From Prevotellaceae bacterium (lineage in GTDB: Bacteria; Bacteroidota; Bacteroidia; Bacteroidales; Bacteroidaceae): a stretch of 64,000 bases of DNA. The position numbers were made by a program, and so were the translations under genes. Position 1 is the stretch's first letter, and each line of letters starts with the position of its first letter. The stretch spans positions 62,001-126,000 of the forward strand of contig JAQYEW010000012.1 in NCBI GenBank assembly GCA_028723455.1, read 5' to 3'. Positions 55,022 through 64,000 of this stretch are shown here, one piece after another. A model generated the notes under the pieces. That model was not told the origin of the DNA and ran no database searches. It was given only the letters and a program-made list of their open reading frames with translations.

Positions 55022-56332
55022 ATGAAACAAAAACCAAACATGAACTTCTGGGGGCTATGGAACCTCAGTTTCGGATTCTTTGGCGTACAGATTGCCTATG
55101 CTCTGCAGGCCGCCAACACAAGTCGTATCTTTGCCACACTGGGTGCTGACCCACACAGCCTCAGTTACTTTTGGATTCTCCCTCCCTTGATGGGTATTCT
55201 TGTACAACCCATCGTGGGTACCCTGAGCGACCGCACCTGGACACGCTTCGGGCGGCGCATCCCTTACCTCTTCGTGGGTGCGGCCATATCCGTTTTGGTC
55301 ATGTGCCTGTTACCCAATGCAGGCAGTTTTGGACTGACGGTGAGCGCAGCCATGATGTTCGGTCTTGTATCCCTCATGTTCCTGGACACCAGCCTGAACA
55401 TGGCCATGCAACCCTTCAAGATGATGGTGGGCGACATGGTGAACGAGCAACAGAAGAGCAAAGCCTACAGCATCCAGTCGTTCCTCTGTAATGCGGGCAG
55501 TGTTGTCGGCTTTGTCTTTCCTTTCCTGTTCACCTACCTCGGAATCAAGAACACGGCACCCGTAGGTGTTGTCCCGGACAACGTGATCTGGTCTTTCTAT
55601 ATAGGTGCCGCCATCCTCATCCTCTGTGTTATCTACACGACGATTAAGGTCAAGGAATGGTCGCCAGAAGAATATGCTCAATATAATGAGGTACAAAACG
55701 AGGCGAACGAAGAGAAAGTGGGCTGGTTCACCCTCCTGCGCCAAGCACCATCGGCCTTTTGGGCTGTTGGCCTCGTCCAATTCTTCTGCTGGGCAGGCAT
55801 GATGTATATGTGGAGCTATACCCCCGGTGCCATTGCCGAAGTCGTTTGGAACACTACGGACACCTCCTCTACGCTTTACCAGGAAGCCGGCGACTGGGTA
55901 GGTATCCTGTATGCCGTACAGGCCATGGGCAGCGTCGTTTGGGCAGCCATTCTTGTTCAGTTCAAGAATACCAAGTTAGCCTATGCCCTGAGCCTTATAT
56001 TGGGTGGATTAGGCTTTATCGGTGTTCATTTCGTACACGATGCCTATCTTCAGTTCATCCCCTTCCTGCTGATCGGTTGCGGATGGGCTGCCATGTTAGC
56101 CATGCCCTTCACCCTTGTTACCAACGCCCTGCAAGGCTACGGACACATGGGTGCTTATTTAGGACTCTTTAACTGCACCATCTGTATTCCCCAAATTGTA
56201 GCTGCCCTGCTGGGCGGAAGCATACTGCACTTCATCGGCAGCCAGCAAAGCCTGATGATGGTTGTTGCCGGTGTGCTTTTCATCTGTGGTGCCATTGCCG
56301 TACCCCTCATAAATACCAAACACAAGAAATAG
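55022..56332 (+). CDS. MFS glycoside transporter (maltose/maltooligosaccharide type, SLC45-like)
   Basis: A 436-residue inner-membrane protein with about 12 helices. The MFS signature between helices 2 and 3 (GTLSDRTWTRFGRRIPYLFVG) matches the SLC45/GPH-like sugar carriers found in Bacteroidetes starch loci. It would move maltose or maltooligosaccharides made by SusA/SusB into the cytoplasm where MalQ acts. No separate promoter is obvious in the repeat-filled 161 bp upstream, so it is likely read with lacI. A strong bidirectional hairpin follows. Confidence 0.87.
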   Translation: MKQKPNMNFWGLWNLSFGFFGVQIAYALQAANTSRIFATLGADPHSLSYFWILPPLMGILVQPIVGTLSDRTWTRFGRRIPYLFVGAAISVLVMCLLPNAGSFGLTVSAAMMFGLVSLMFLDTSLNMAMQPFKMMVGDMVNEQQKSKAYSIQSFLCNAGSVVGFVFPFLFTYLGIKNTAPVGVVPDNVIWSFYIGAAILILCVIYTTIKVKEWSPEEYAQYNEVQNEANEEKVGWFTLLRQAPSAFWAVGLVQFFCWAGMMYMWSYTPGAIAEVVWNTTDTSSTLYQEAGDWVGILYAVQAMGSVVWAAILVQFKNTKLAYALSLILGGLGFIGVHFVHDAYLQFIPFLLIGCGWAAMLAMPFTLVTNALQGYGHMGAYLGLFNCTICIPQIVAALLGGSILHFIGSQQSLMMVVAGVLFICGAIAVPLINTKHKK

Positions 56333-56375
56333 CAAGCACTATAGGATCTTTTAAGAGAGTGCATTAAAACAGAAA

Positions 56376-56412
56376 CGACCCCCAAAAGTATTTGCCTTAC
56401 TTTTGGGGGTCG
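56376..56412. terminator. Bidirectional terminator between transporter and GH53
   Basis: A perfect 15 bp inverted repeat (CGACCCCCAAAAGTA at 56376-56390 with its complement at 56398-56412) and a 7 nt loop. It lies between converging genes. Confidence 0.85.
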
Positions 56413-56456
56413 CTTCAAACAGTCAGAAGAAAGCCTATCAATTCGTTTCCAATGAA

Positions 56457-57695
56457 TCACTTGATTACACTTACCTTCTTACCGTCACGGATATATACGC
56501 CAGCCGACGCGGGCCGGCTAACACGCTGCCCGTTCAGGCAATACCAGGACTGATACGAAGTAGCCTGCAAGGGTGAAAGGATAGCGTTGGCTTCATTGTC
56601 GCGGAAATGCTTCAGCTCGCCAAGAGCAGAGGTGGCTCGCCCCGTTTGGCTATCAAAGAGAGGGGCGTTGTACCAACCGCTCAGCCGGGTGCCAAAGGCA
56701 TTGTATTCCATCCACCACCAGAAGAGCCCCTTGACACGGTCGTGCTGGTTAAGCATGGCAATAAGGTCGGCAGTAAATCGACGCTGTCCCTCGTCCGTGT
56801 AAGGATAAGTGCCGGTATAATCAAAACTCGTACCCGAGGTCGCCCATTTCAAGGCATAACCCGTTTCCACAATCCAAATGTCCTTTTCGAAATCCTCCGC
56901 CACACCAATGGCAGCACGCAGGTTGCTCATCGCTCCATGATAGGCAGGATAATAACTCATCCCGATAATGTCATAGTCGATGGCATGGCTCTGCAAGCGT
57001 TGCAGCCAATCGCGCAGGACATTCGCGGCACCACCGGCTGTTCGCTCGCTGTGCAAAACGATACGCGCCTCGGGCAACACCTCGCGACATGCGGCGGTGG
57101 CGCGTTTCAGCAGGTTCAAAAAACGGGTCCAATTCGCATCAGGAGAATCGATGTAACAACGGTTCTCGCCTGTGCCCACACGCCCCCACAACATCCCAAA
57201 GCTAATCTCATTGCCGGTCTGCACGAAGTCAGGCGCTGCACCAGCCTCCTGCAAGCGACGAAGCACTTGGGCGGTGTAATCATAGACCTGCTGTTCCAGC
57301 TGTGCATCAGAGAGCGTTTGCCAAGCCGCCGGCGTCCATTGCTTGCCAGGGTCTGCCCAGGTGTCGCTATAATGGATGTCCAGCAAAAGCTTGTGTCCTG
57401 CCCGTTTGATACGCTGTGCCAAGGGAAGTACATAGGTCAGATCCTGACAGGCATTGGCATCTTTGTCCGAACCCGTATAGGCAGAAGGGTCGACAAAAAG
57501 GCGCACACGCATGGCGTTCATTCCCTCCTGAGCGAAGAAAGCCAGAGGATCGGCAATGGGTTGTCCGTCATGCGTTTTGTATTGTGCGCCAGCCGTCTCC
57601 ATCGTGGGCAAGAGAGAGATGTCGCCTCCTACGTATTTCTGTGGAAACGCTTGTAGGGCCAGACCGCAGAATAATGTTAGCAGAACATTTTTCAT
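56457..57695 (-). CDS. GH53 endo-beta-1,4-galactanase with T9SS-like tail
   Basis: A 412-residue secreted enzyme that cuts beta-1,4-galactan of type I arabinogalactan. A signal peptide ends LQAFPQ. The barrel shows GGDISLLP, GMNAMRVRLFVDP, LLLDIHYSDTWADPGKQ, FVQTGNEISFGMLWG (acid/base Glu) and IWIVETGYALKW (nucleophile Glu). The last 26 or so residues, LNGQRVSRPASAGVYIRDGK, resemble a type A T9SS sorting tail. It lies 11 bp after the alpha-amylase gene and shares its promoter. A pectin-side-chain enzyme inside a starch locus is unexpected. Confidence 0.88.
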   Translation of the reverse strand: MKNVLLTLFCGLALQAFPQKYVGGDISLLPTMETAGAQYKTHDGQPIADPLAFFAQEGMNAMRVRLFVDPSAYTGSDKDANACQDLTYVLPLAQRIKRAGHKLLLDIHYSDTWADPGKQWTPAAWQTLSDAQLEQQVYDYTAQVLRRLQEAGAAPDFVQTGNEISFGMLWGRVGTGENRCYIDSPDANWTRFLNLLKRATAACREVLPEARIVLHSERTAGGAANVLRDWLQRLQSHAIDYDIIGMSYYPAYHGAMSNLRAAIGVAEDFEKDIWIVETGYALKWATSGTSFDYTGTYPYTDEGQRRFTADLIAMLNQHDRVKGLFWWWMEYNAFGTRLSGWYNAPLFDSQTGRATSALGELKHFRDNEANAILSPLQATSYQSWYCLNGQRVSRPASAGVYIRDGKKVSVIK

Positions 57696-57706
57696 ACGTT
57701 TATCCT

Positions 57707-59707
57707 TTACTTGACAACTTGTTTGCGGCCATTGACAATATAGATACCCGGACGCAGGCCACGGACATCATCGCCGAGGCGTTGTCCCTGGAGATTAAAG
57801 ACACCGAGAACTTGTACAGAAGAAGCCTGCAATCCTTTGACGGATGTAGTGGCAGAGACGTCCTCCACCTTGTTTTTCCCTCCCTCCTGAGCAGAGACAA
57901 CCTTGAAGTAGGCGGTCTTGGTTACATTGGAGATATCCACCGATTGGGGAGAACCGCTACCAATGCTTAATACCAGACTTACATAATCGTCCGCACTGTT
58001 GAGCGTAAACTCCTTGACGTACCATTGCTTGCCAGCCACCGTCTCCTTGGTACTTACACGATCTCCCGGCCATTTGCCACTGGCGGGAGCGTGAGAACCA
58101 TCGCCGCCCCAAGTCCAGAAATTCAGATAGGAAGAGGAGGTCCAGGCAGCACCTGCCTCATCAACATTCACATATACTTTAATCTGCTGGGGAACAAAGG
58201 GCTCGGCAATGACGTATTGACGGCTGATTTCGGCACTAACAACACCGCCCTGAAGCAGCGCCATGCGCAGGGTGCTGCTCTCGGAAATATCCAAACGCGT
58301 TCCGCTCTTCACACGCTGTCCGTTTGTGAGCGAGGGCGCAGAGCCATCCAAGGTATAAACAATCTCTGCATCAGCAACATTTGTAGCAGCCGTAAGAAGT
58401 ACGGAAACGCTACCCGTATAGGTGCCCGATGCCCGATCGGCCCACACCTTAGAGGCTGTAACGGGCAGATAGTGGGCATAATGGTAGCCACTGCTCACCT
58501 TTACCCACTGTGCACCAGGGTTGTACATGGACGCATTGCCAACAACCACGAGCAAATCGCTCTGGGTGCCATGCGAATTAACGGCATGATAGAAGTTCGT
58601 ACTGGCAACGACATCATAGTTTGAAAGATTCGTGATGCCGGCAAACTTGCGCAGGCCGATCATATTCTTTATCTCTGGCTTATAGGCTTGCCAATGCTTC
58701 AAGAATACACAGGGCGTACCGGGCATGGCCAAGAGATAAGCATTGGCAGCCAAAGTGTCGCGACGGATGGGATCCAACTGCTCCGTAGCACTGCGGTACT
58801 GTGTATCGTGGTTCTCGACAAAGGTGATGGCATAGCGGCGCAACCGGGCGTCGTGCATGAGGTTATAGGTGGAATTCAACTTGCTCCAATCATTGTTGTT
58901 GATGGCATCACGCACATTATAGCGGAACTGGAAGTCGAAAGCCGCACTACGATAACCGGTTTGCTTGATCCAATTCGTGATACGCTCGTTGCTGTCCCAA
59001 TATTCGCCCACGCTGTACTCAATGCCGGCGGCATCATTGTAATCCCCCACATGGCTGGCAGCAAAGCCCTTGACCATATCGTAGCGAAAACCCGTGTAAC
59101 CCAGGTCATCCTTGAGGTACTTGACATAAGCCTTCATGATCTGCTGCACATTGGCCGACATGTGATCCAAATCACGCATACCGTCCCAGCCTTCGCCCTC
59201 GTCGTTGTTCGCACTCAAGGCTACGGCATCCTTGTTGGCCTGCGTCAATGTTTTGCCGCCATCGTCGTTGCGTACGATATCCGTGCTTTGCAACTGATAG
59301 GTTTGCCCATTATAAATCTCGGCCGGAAAAGTAAACCATCCGCTTGTGTTGTGATGGTTCACAACTACATCAGCCACGGTACCCAGGCCCTTCTGCTTGA
59401 AGGTCCGAATCATGCTGCGAAGCGAGGACTCGGAACCAAAACTGGAGTTCTGATTGAAATAGTAATAAGGCGTATAACCCATCGTATTGTACGATTCCAG
59501 GCACTTACCGCTTTGTGGCACCCATATCAGGTTGTAATAGGCAGCCAGTTCATCAGCCTGACCCTCAAGCTTATCCCAACGGGTATCATCGAAACTGTCC
59601 CAATAAAAGCCCTGCAGCATAACGCCGCCATAGTTCGCAGGCCAACCCTGCGCCTGGGTTTGCATTCCCGCCATCAGGCAGAGAGCAAAAAGTAATGATT
59701 TCTTCAT
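57707..59707 (-). CDS. GH13 alpha-amylase with starch-binding module and T9SS-like tail
   Basis: A 666-residue secreted endo-amylase. A signal peptide ends QTQAQG. The GH13 barrel carries DVVVNHHN, GFRYDMVKGF (nucleophile Asp), YSVGEYWD (acid Glu) and FVENHDTQYR. A chitobiase-like beta-sandwich region (about 430-500) and a CBM26-like segment (KVYVNVDEAGAAW...YLNFWTWGGDG, about 508-600) follow. The final FNLQGQRL...LRPGIYIVNGRKQVVK is a T9SS-like tail, pointing to surface or extracellular display through the SprA system. Its promoter has the third copy of the LacI-type operator. Confidence 0.9.
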   Translation of the reverse strand: MKKSLLFALCLMAGMQTQAQGWPANYGGVMLQGFYWDSFDDTRWDKLEGQADELAAYYNLIWVPQSGKCLESYNTMGYTPYYYFNQNSSFGSESSLRSMIRTFKQKGLGTVADVVVNHHNTSGWFTFPAEIYNGQTYQLQSTDIVRNDDGGKTLTQANKDAVALSANNDEGEGWDGMRDLDHMSANVQQIMKAYVKYLKDDLGYTGFRYDMVKGFAASHVGDYNDAAGIEYSVGEYWDSNERITNWIKQTGYRSAAFDFQFRYNVRDAINNNDWSKLNSTYNLMHDARLRRYAITFVENHDTQYRSATEQLDPIRRDTLAANAYLLAMPGTPCVFLKHWQAYKPEIKNMIGLRKFAGITNLSNYDVVASTNFYHAVNSHGTQSDLLVVVGNASMYNPGAQWVKVSSGYHYAHYLPVTASKVWADRASGTYTGSVSVLLTAATNVADAEIVYTLDGSAPSLTNGQRVKSGTRLDISESSTLRMALLQGGVVSAEISRQYVIAEPFVPQQIKVYVNVDEAGAAWTSSSYLNFWTWGGDGSHAPASGKWPGDRVSTKETVAGKQWYVKEFTLNSADDYVSLVLSIGSGSPQSVDISNVTKTAYFKVVSAQEGGKNKVEDVSATTSVKGLQASSVQVLGVFNLQGQRLGDDVRGLRPGIYIVNGRKQVVK

Positions 59708-59734
59708 TTGCTATTTTTAGGTATTATACGTTTA

Positions 59735-59742
59735 CAAATATA
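59735..59742 (-). promoter_or_regulatory. alpha-amylase operon -7 box
   Basis: The minus-strand TATATTTG fits TAnnTTTG and lies 28 bp before the amylase ATG. No -33 element is evident; the operator lies 57 bp upstream. Confidence 0.55.
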
Positions 59743-59799
59743 AGAATTTCTCCGCTACGCCTTATATTATTATACGAAAATGATACACAAAAACCAGAC

Positions 59800-59811
59800 G
59801 CAAACGATTGC
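59800..59811 (-). promoter_or_regulatory. LacI-type operator at alpha-amylase promoter
   Basis: GCAAACGATTGC, identical to the malQ site and in the same orientation to the gene it precedes. The gap to the -7 box is 57 bp against 55 bp at malQ and susC. Confidence 0.65.
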
Positions 59812-59922
59812 AAATTCCTTTACGAAAACGTGTTTTTCTGCCATTTTGTCATAAGCCTGGTTTTTTGGCACACGTTTCGCAATCTTTAGGTGCAAAATGT
59901 TAAACTTAAAACAAAAGATATT

Positions 59923-60195
59923 ATGAACATCAAACCATTAAGCGACCGCGTGCTTATTGAGCCCGTAGCAGCAGAAGAGAAGACCGCCAGCGGCATTATC
60001 ATCCCCGATACCGCCAAAGAAAAGCCCCTGCAGGGTGTCATCATCGCTGTGGGTCCCGGTTCCAAGGACGAGGAGATGCAAGTAAAAGTGGGCGACACCG
60101 TTCTCTACGGTAAGTACGCCGGCACTGAAGTGGAACTGGAAGGCAAGAAATACTTGATCATGCGCCAGAGCGACGTAGTTGCTATCCTGGGATAA
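59923..60195 (+). CDS. groS: Co-chaperonin GroES
   Basis: A 90-residue heptameric lid protein of the GroEL chaperonin. The sequence from [13 protein letters not shown] through the mobile loop ([17 protein letters not shown]) to the closing SDVVAILG is full length. The ATG at 59923 matches the family; an upstream in-frame ATG at 59890 adds 11 unrelated residues. It lies 36 bp before groEL, in the usual groESL order. No CIRCE element was seen, and no convincing -7 box. Confidence 0.95.
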   Translation: MNIKPLSDRVLIEPVAAEEKTASGIIIPDTAKEKPLQGVIIAVGPGSKDEEMQVKVGDTVLYGKYAGTEVELEGKKYLIMRQSDVVAILG

Positions 60196-60201
60196 AAATG
60201 A

Positions 60202-61863
<1,662 letters not shown>

Positions 61864-61896
61864 ACAGAACCATACAGACTTTAATAATGAATAAGC

Positions 61897-61935
61897 GGGG
61901 GATGCCGGCAAATGGGCTGGCATCCCCCACTTTTT
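61897..61935. terminator. Terminator after groEL
   Basis: GGGGGATGCC (61897-61906) pairs with GGCATCCCCC (61919-61928) and is followed by ACTTTTT. It ends at the stop codon of the converging DUF554 gene, so it may serve both. Confidence 0.85.
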
Positions 61936-62624
61936 CAGAGTATCGTCAATACAAGGAACCAGATGACCGGTACCAGAAGGGCTGGCAGGAAGTTCAGCGT
62001 CTTGCAGTTTTTAATGCCCAGAAGCCCCAATCCGGATCCAAATATCATCAGACCGCCAATGACAAGCAATTCTGCCATCAAAGCGTCGCTGATGGCCTGA
62101 CTGCTGAGACGCGCAATAAAATAGAACATCCCCTGCCAACAGAATAATACCGGGGCAGCCAGCACCATGCCGATGCCGTAGGTAGAACCAAAGACAAAGG
62201 AGGAAACAAGATCCAGCGTGGAATTCGTAAATAGAAAGGTATTGTCGCCCTTCAGCGCACTGATAACAGGCCCAAGCATGGAAAGCGGACCAATACAATA
62301 CAGGAGAATTGCTGTACTTAAGCCTTCTGCCAGATGCTTCTCTCCCCCACCCTTGGAATGTTTGTTCACCAAGCGTTGGAATCGTCCGTCGATATCCAAC
62401 CACGTTCCTACGACACCACCTAAAGCCAATGATACAATAAACAATACGGGATACTTGCTTTGGGGGAAATGCGTGATGGCAGCATTCAGGCCTATGGCCA
62501 AACTGGCCAGACCCAACGCATCATAGAGCACACGCTTGTATTTTTCCTTGATTCCACTATGCAGCCAGGCACCAGCCAAACTGCCCACAACGATACATAT
62601 CGTGTTTGTTATCGTTCCATCCAT
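61935..62624 (-). CDS. DUF554 (YdfK/YqgA-like) membrane protein
   Basis: A 229-residue protein with 6-7 membrane helices. The pattern GTITNTICIVVGSLAGAWL at the start, ALGGVVGTWLDID near residue 70 and LVIGGLMIFGSGLGLLGIKNCKTLNFLPALL at the end matches DUF554. Its role is unknown; transport is often guessed. It lies 13 bp after the AraC regulator on the same strand, so they may be cotranscribed. Confidence 0.87.
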   Translation of the reverse strand: MDGTITNTICIVVGSLAGAWLHSGIKEKYKRVLYDALGLASLAIGLNAAITHFPQSKYPVLFIVSLALGGVVGTWLDIDGRFQRLVNKHSKGGGEKHLAEGLSTAILLYCIGPLSMLGPVISALKGDNTFLFTNSTLDLVSSFVFGSTYGIGMVLAAPVLFCWQGMFYFIARLSSQAISDALMAELLVIGGLMIFGSGLGLLGIKNCKTLNFLPALLVPVIWFLVLTIL

Positions 62625-62637
62625 CTTCGCGAATTGA

Positions 62638-63534
62638 TTACATTATATTGTTTCTTCGCCTCCATTCCAAGGGAGTAAGCCCCGTATTGTTCTTAAACAT
62701 ACGCGTAAAATGGTTGGCATAGGCAAAACCCAGCTCCTCTGCAACGGCATTGATACTAAGTTGACGGTCTGAAAGTAAACGCTGGGCAGCCTCCACTATC
62801 TTTTGCTGGATATAGTCTTGTGCACTTACTTGCAACTCCCTGCGTACCATATCTCCAAAATAATTGGGCGAGAGATTAAACTCCCCGGCACACCATGCCA
62901 CGGTTGGCTGTCCGGTCTGCGATGTGCTTCCGCTTGACAGATAATTGTCTATCAAAGTATCCAAGCGCTGACGTAAGTCGGACTTATGCTTCACCCGTTC
63001 TGCATACTGACGCTCAAAGAAGCGTTTGCAATAACTCAGCAGATGACCTATGCCCAGACGCAGCATGTGATTGGTAAGATAGTCAGAAGGTGTCTGCAAT
63101 TCAGCATAGAGATTGGCAAAGCTATTCAAAATCGCTCCCCTTTCCATGGCCGACAGTTCCAATGCCTGGGCCACATCGTGCTGAAGAAAGGAGAACATGT
63201 GGAAATCACGTCCCAAACCAGACTTCTCCAACAGTTCCGGACGAAAAGCCAACATCCATCCCTGGGGCTTGACGGCATAATTAAGATTCATACTTACCAC
63301 CTGCCCCGGACGCAAGGTAAAAACCGTGCCAGCACCATAATTCATAATACGGTTGCCAAGCACCAAATCGCCGAAATTGATATCCATCAGCACCACGCAG
63401 TACATATCAAAATCAACAGGCTCGAACAAAGTAAGCTGCGCCTGAGCCAAATTGCCCACAGACATCAGAGGATGGAGCGTAGGCTGATGAAAGAAAGCGT
63501 TAAACTCGTCTATGTTCCTTAGTTTATGTACCAT
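62638..63534 (-). CDS. AraC-family transcriptional regulator
   Basis: A 298-residue regulator. The N-terminal sensor part includes a cupin-like strand region (VFTLRPGQVVSMNLNYAV). The C-terminal pair of helix-turn-helices covers about the last 100 residues, with INAVAEELGFAYANHFTRMFKNNTGLTPLEWRR as the second HTH and family signature. The ATG at 63534 is preferred to one 39 bp upstream because it matches a start a few bases after the predicted transcription start. Divergent from a tryptophanase gene with duplicated sites between them, it probably controls that gene and itself. Confidence 0.88.
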   Translation of the reverse strand: MVHKLRNIDEFNAFFHQPTLHPLMSVGNLAQAQLTLFEPVDFDMYCVVLMDINFGDLVLGNRIMNYGAGTVFTLRPGQVVSMNLNYAVKPQGWMLAFRPELLEKSGLGRDFHMFSFLQHDVAQALELSAMERGAILNSFANLYAELQTPSDYLTNHMLRLGIGHLLSYCKRFFERQYAERVKHKSDLRQRLDTLIDNYLSSGSTSQTGQPTVAWCAGEFNLSPNYFGDMVRRELQVSAQDYIQQKIVEAAQRLLSDRQLSINAVAEELGFAYANHFTRMFKNNTGLTPLEWRRRNNIM

Positions 63535-63542
63535 TTCAGATG

Positions 63543-63574
63543 CAAAATTAGGAATTAAAGCGGCAAGAAACAAG
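63543..63574 (-). promoter_or_regulatory. AraC gene promoter
   Basis: The minus-strand TAATTTTG at 63550-63543 is a -7 box, with CTTG (63574-63571) in the -33 place at 20 bp. The expected start point is within about 4 nt of the ATG. The -33 region overlaps the first copy of the duplicated motif. Confidence 0.55.
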
Positions 63575-63636
63575 CAAAAACGTAATTATGGTAGGTATTA
63601 TTGGTAAGAAACAAGCGGTATAGGTAATTATGGTAG
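63565..63636. repeat. Duplicated regulatory motif between araC-type gene and tnaA
   Basis: AAGAAACAAGC occurs at 63565-63575 and 63606-63616; GTAATTATGGTAG occurs at 63582-63594 and 63624-63636. The two bipartite copies are 41-42 bp apart, about four helical turns, as for tandem AraC-type sites. Confidence 0.65.
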
Positions 63637-63717
63637 ATTTTTCCGTAAAAATGTTGCGCTATATGCTATCAACAAAGTCTAATTTCGCAGCGGGAAACAA
63701 TATTAAACACGGAAAAT

Positions 63718-64000
63718 ATGTCAGTAAAATTTTATCGAGAAGAGAATCAGGTGCCCTTGGAGATGCACAAGGTACGCGTTGTACAGAAACTGAACCTGCT
63801 CCCCGTCGAGGAGCGTCTGCGCGCTATCCAAGAGGCGGGTAACAATACCTTCCTGTTGCGCAACAAGGACATTTATATGGATATGCTCACTGACTCGGGC
63901 GTAAATGCCATGAGCGACCGTCAGACTGCCGCCATGCACATCGCCGACGACTCCTACGCCGGCAGCGAGAGCTTCCTTCGCTTAAAGAATGCCATCAAGG
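63718..64000 (+). CDS. tnaA: Tryptophanase N-terminus (partial)
   Basis: The first 94 residues of a PLP-dependent beta-eliminating lyase, cut by the window end. The pattern NNTFLLRNKDIYMDMLTDSGVNAMSD followed by ADDSYAGSESF matches the start of tryptophanase, which turns tryptophan into indole, pyruvate and ammonia. Tyrosine phenol-lyase shares this region and cannot be excluded. It starts 184 bp from the AraC-type regulator in divergent orientation. Confidence 0.85.
   Translation, partial: MSVKFYREENQVPLEMHKVRVVQKLNLLPVEERLRAIQEAGNNTFLLRNKDIYMDMLTDSGVNAMSDRQTAAMHIADDSYAGSESFLRLKNAIK

Noticed and set aside
59820-59922. CIRCE or clear -7 box upstream of groES
   Set aside because: No inverted repeat of CIRCE type and the best candidate box (AATCTTTA) has poor spacing to any -33 element.

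Overview
The window comes from a Bacteroidales chromosome, most likely Prevotellaceae or a close relative. The signs are a SprA-type type IX secretion (T9SS) translocon gene, SusC/D/E/F lipoproteins, TAnnTTTG-type -7 promoter boxes, few Shine-Dalgarno sites, and many Bacteroidetes-restricted families (DUF4837, HhH/beta-barrel protein, kelch-symporter fusion). The species is not determinable from the sequence alone. No rRNA, intact tRNA, CRISPR array or insertion sequence was seen.

Layout. 1-13.7 kb: end of ruvA, giant sprA, then fabG, an RluA-type pseudouridine synthase and tamB (envelope and lipid housekeeping). 13.7-17.9 kb (minus): rlmN, DUF4837 lipoprotein, pdxA and a flippase-like membrane protein, read as one operon that meets tamB tail to tail with a 35 bp overlap. 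18-20 kb: HhH/beta-barrel protein. 20-25.2 kb: a host-glycan cluster with a PNGase F-like amidase (minus), a GH29 alpha-L-fucosidase, a CBM9-like protein and a lipoprotein TIM-barrel hydrolase (plus). 25.2-30.8 kb: an AT-rich island holding an eroded XRE regulator, a single-chain restriction-modification protein (nuclease + N6-adenine methylase + target-recognition domain) and, translationally coupled to it, a PrrC/RloC-like ABC ATPase with a CxxC hook and a C-terminal R-x6-H HEPN-like motif. The island is bordered on its right by a tRNA-Ser-like 3' end. This is the best candidate for a little-described defence system.

30.8-36.9 kb (minus): a sialic-acid operon made of a membrane protein, nanA, a fused kelch mutarotase/sodium symporter, an AGE epimerase and a 4'-phosphopantetheinyl transferase. 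37-59.7 kb: a complete starch locus. It contains malQ-susB-pulA-susA, susCDEF, a divergent LacI regulator with an MFS maltooligosaccharide transporter, and an alpha-amylase + GH53 pair with T9SS-like C-terminal tails. Three exact copies of GCAAACGATTGC lie 55-57 bp upstream of the -7 boxes of the malQ, susC and amylase promoters. The same site overlaps the predicted lacI start point, which suggests one regulator that activates the regulon and represses itself.

59.9-64 kb: groES-groEL, a DUF554 membrane protein, and an AraC regulator divergent from a truncated tryptophanase gene. A duplicated motif of about 30 bp spaced four helical turns apart lies between the last two.
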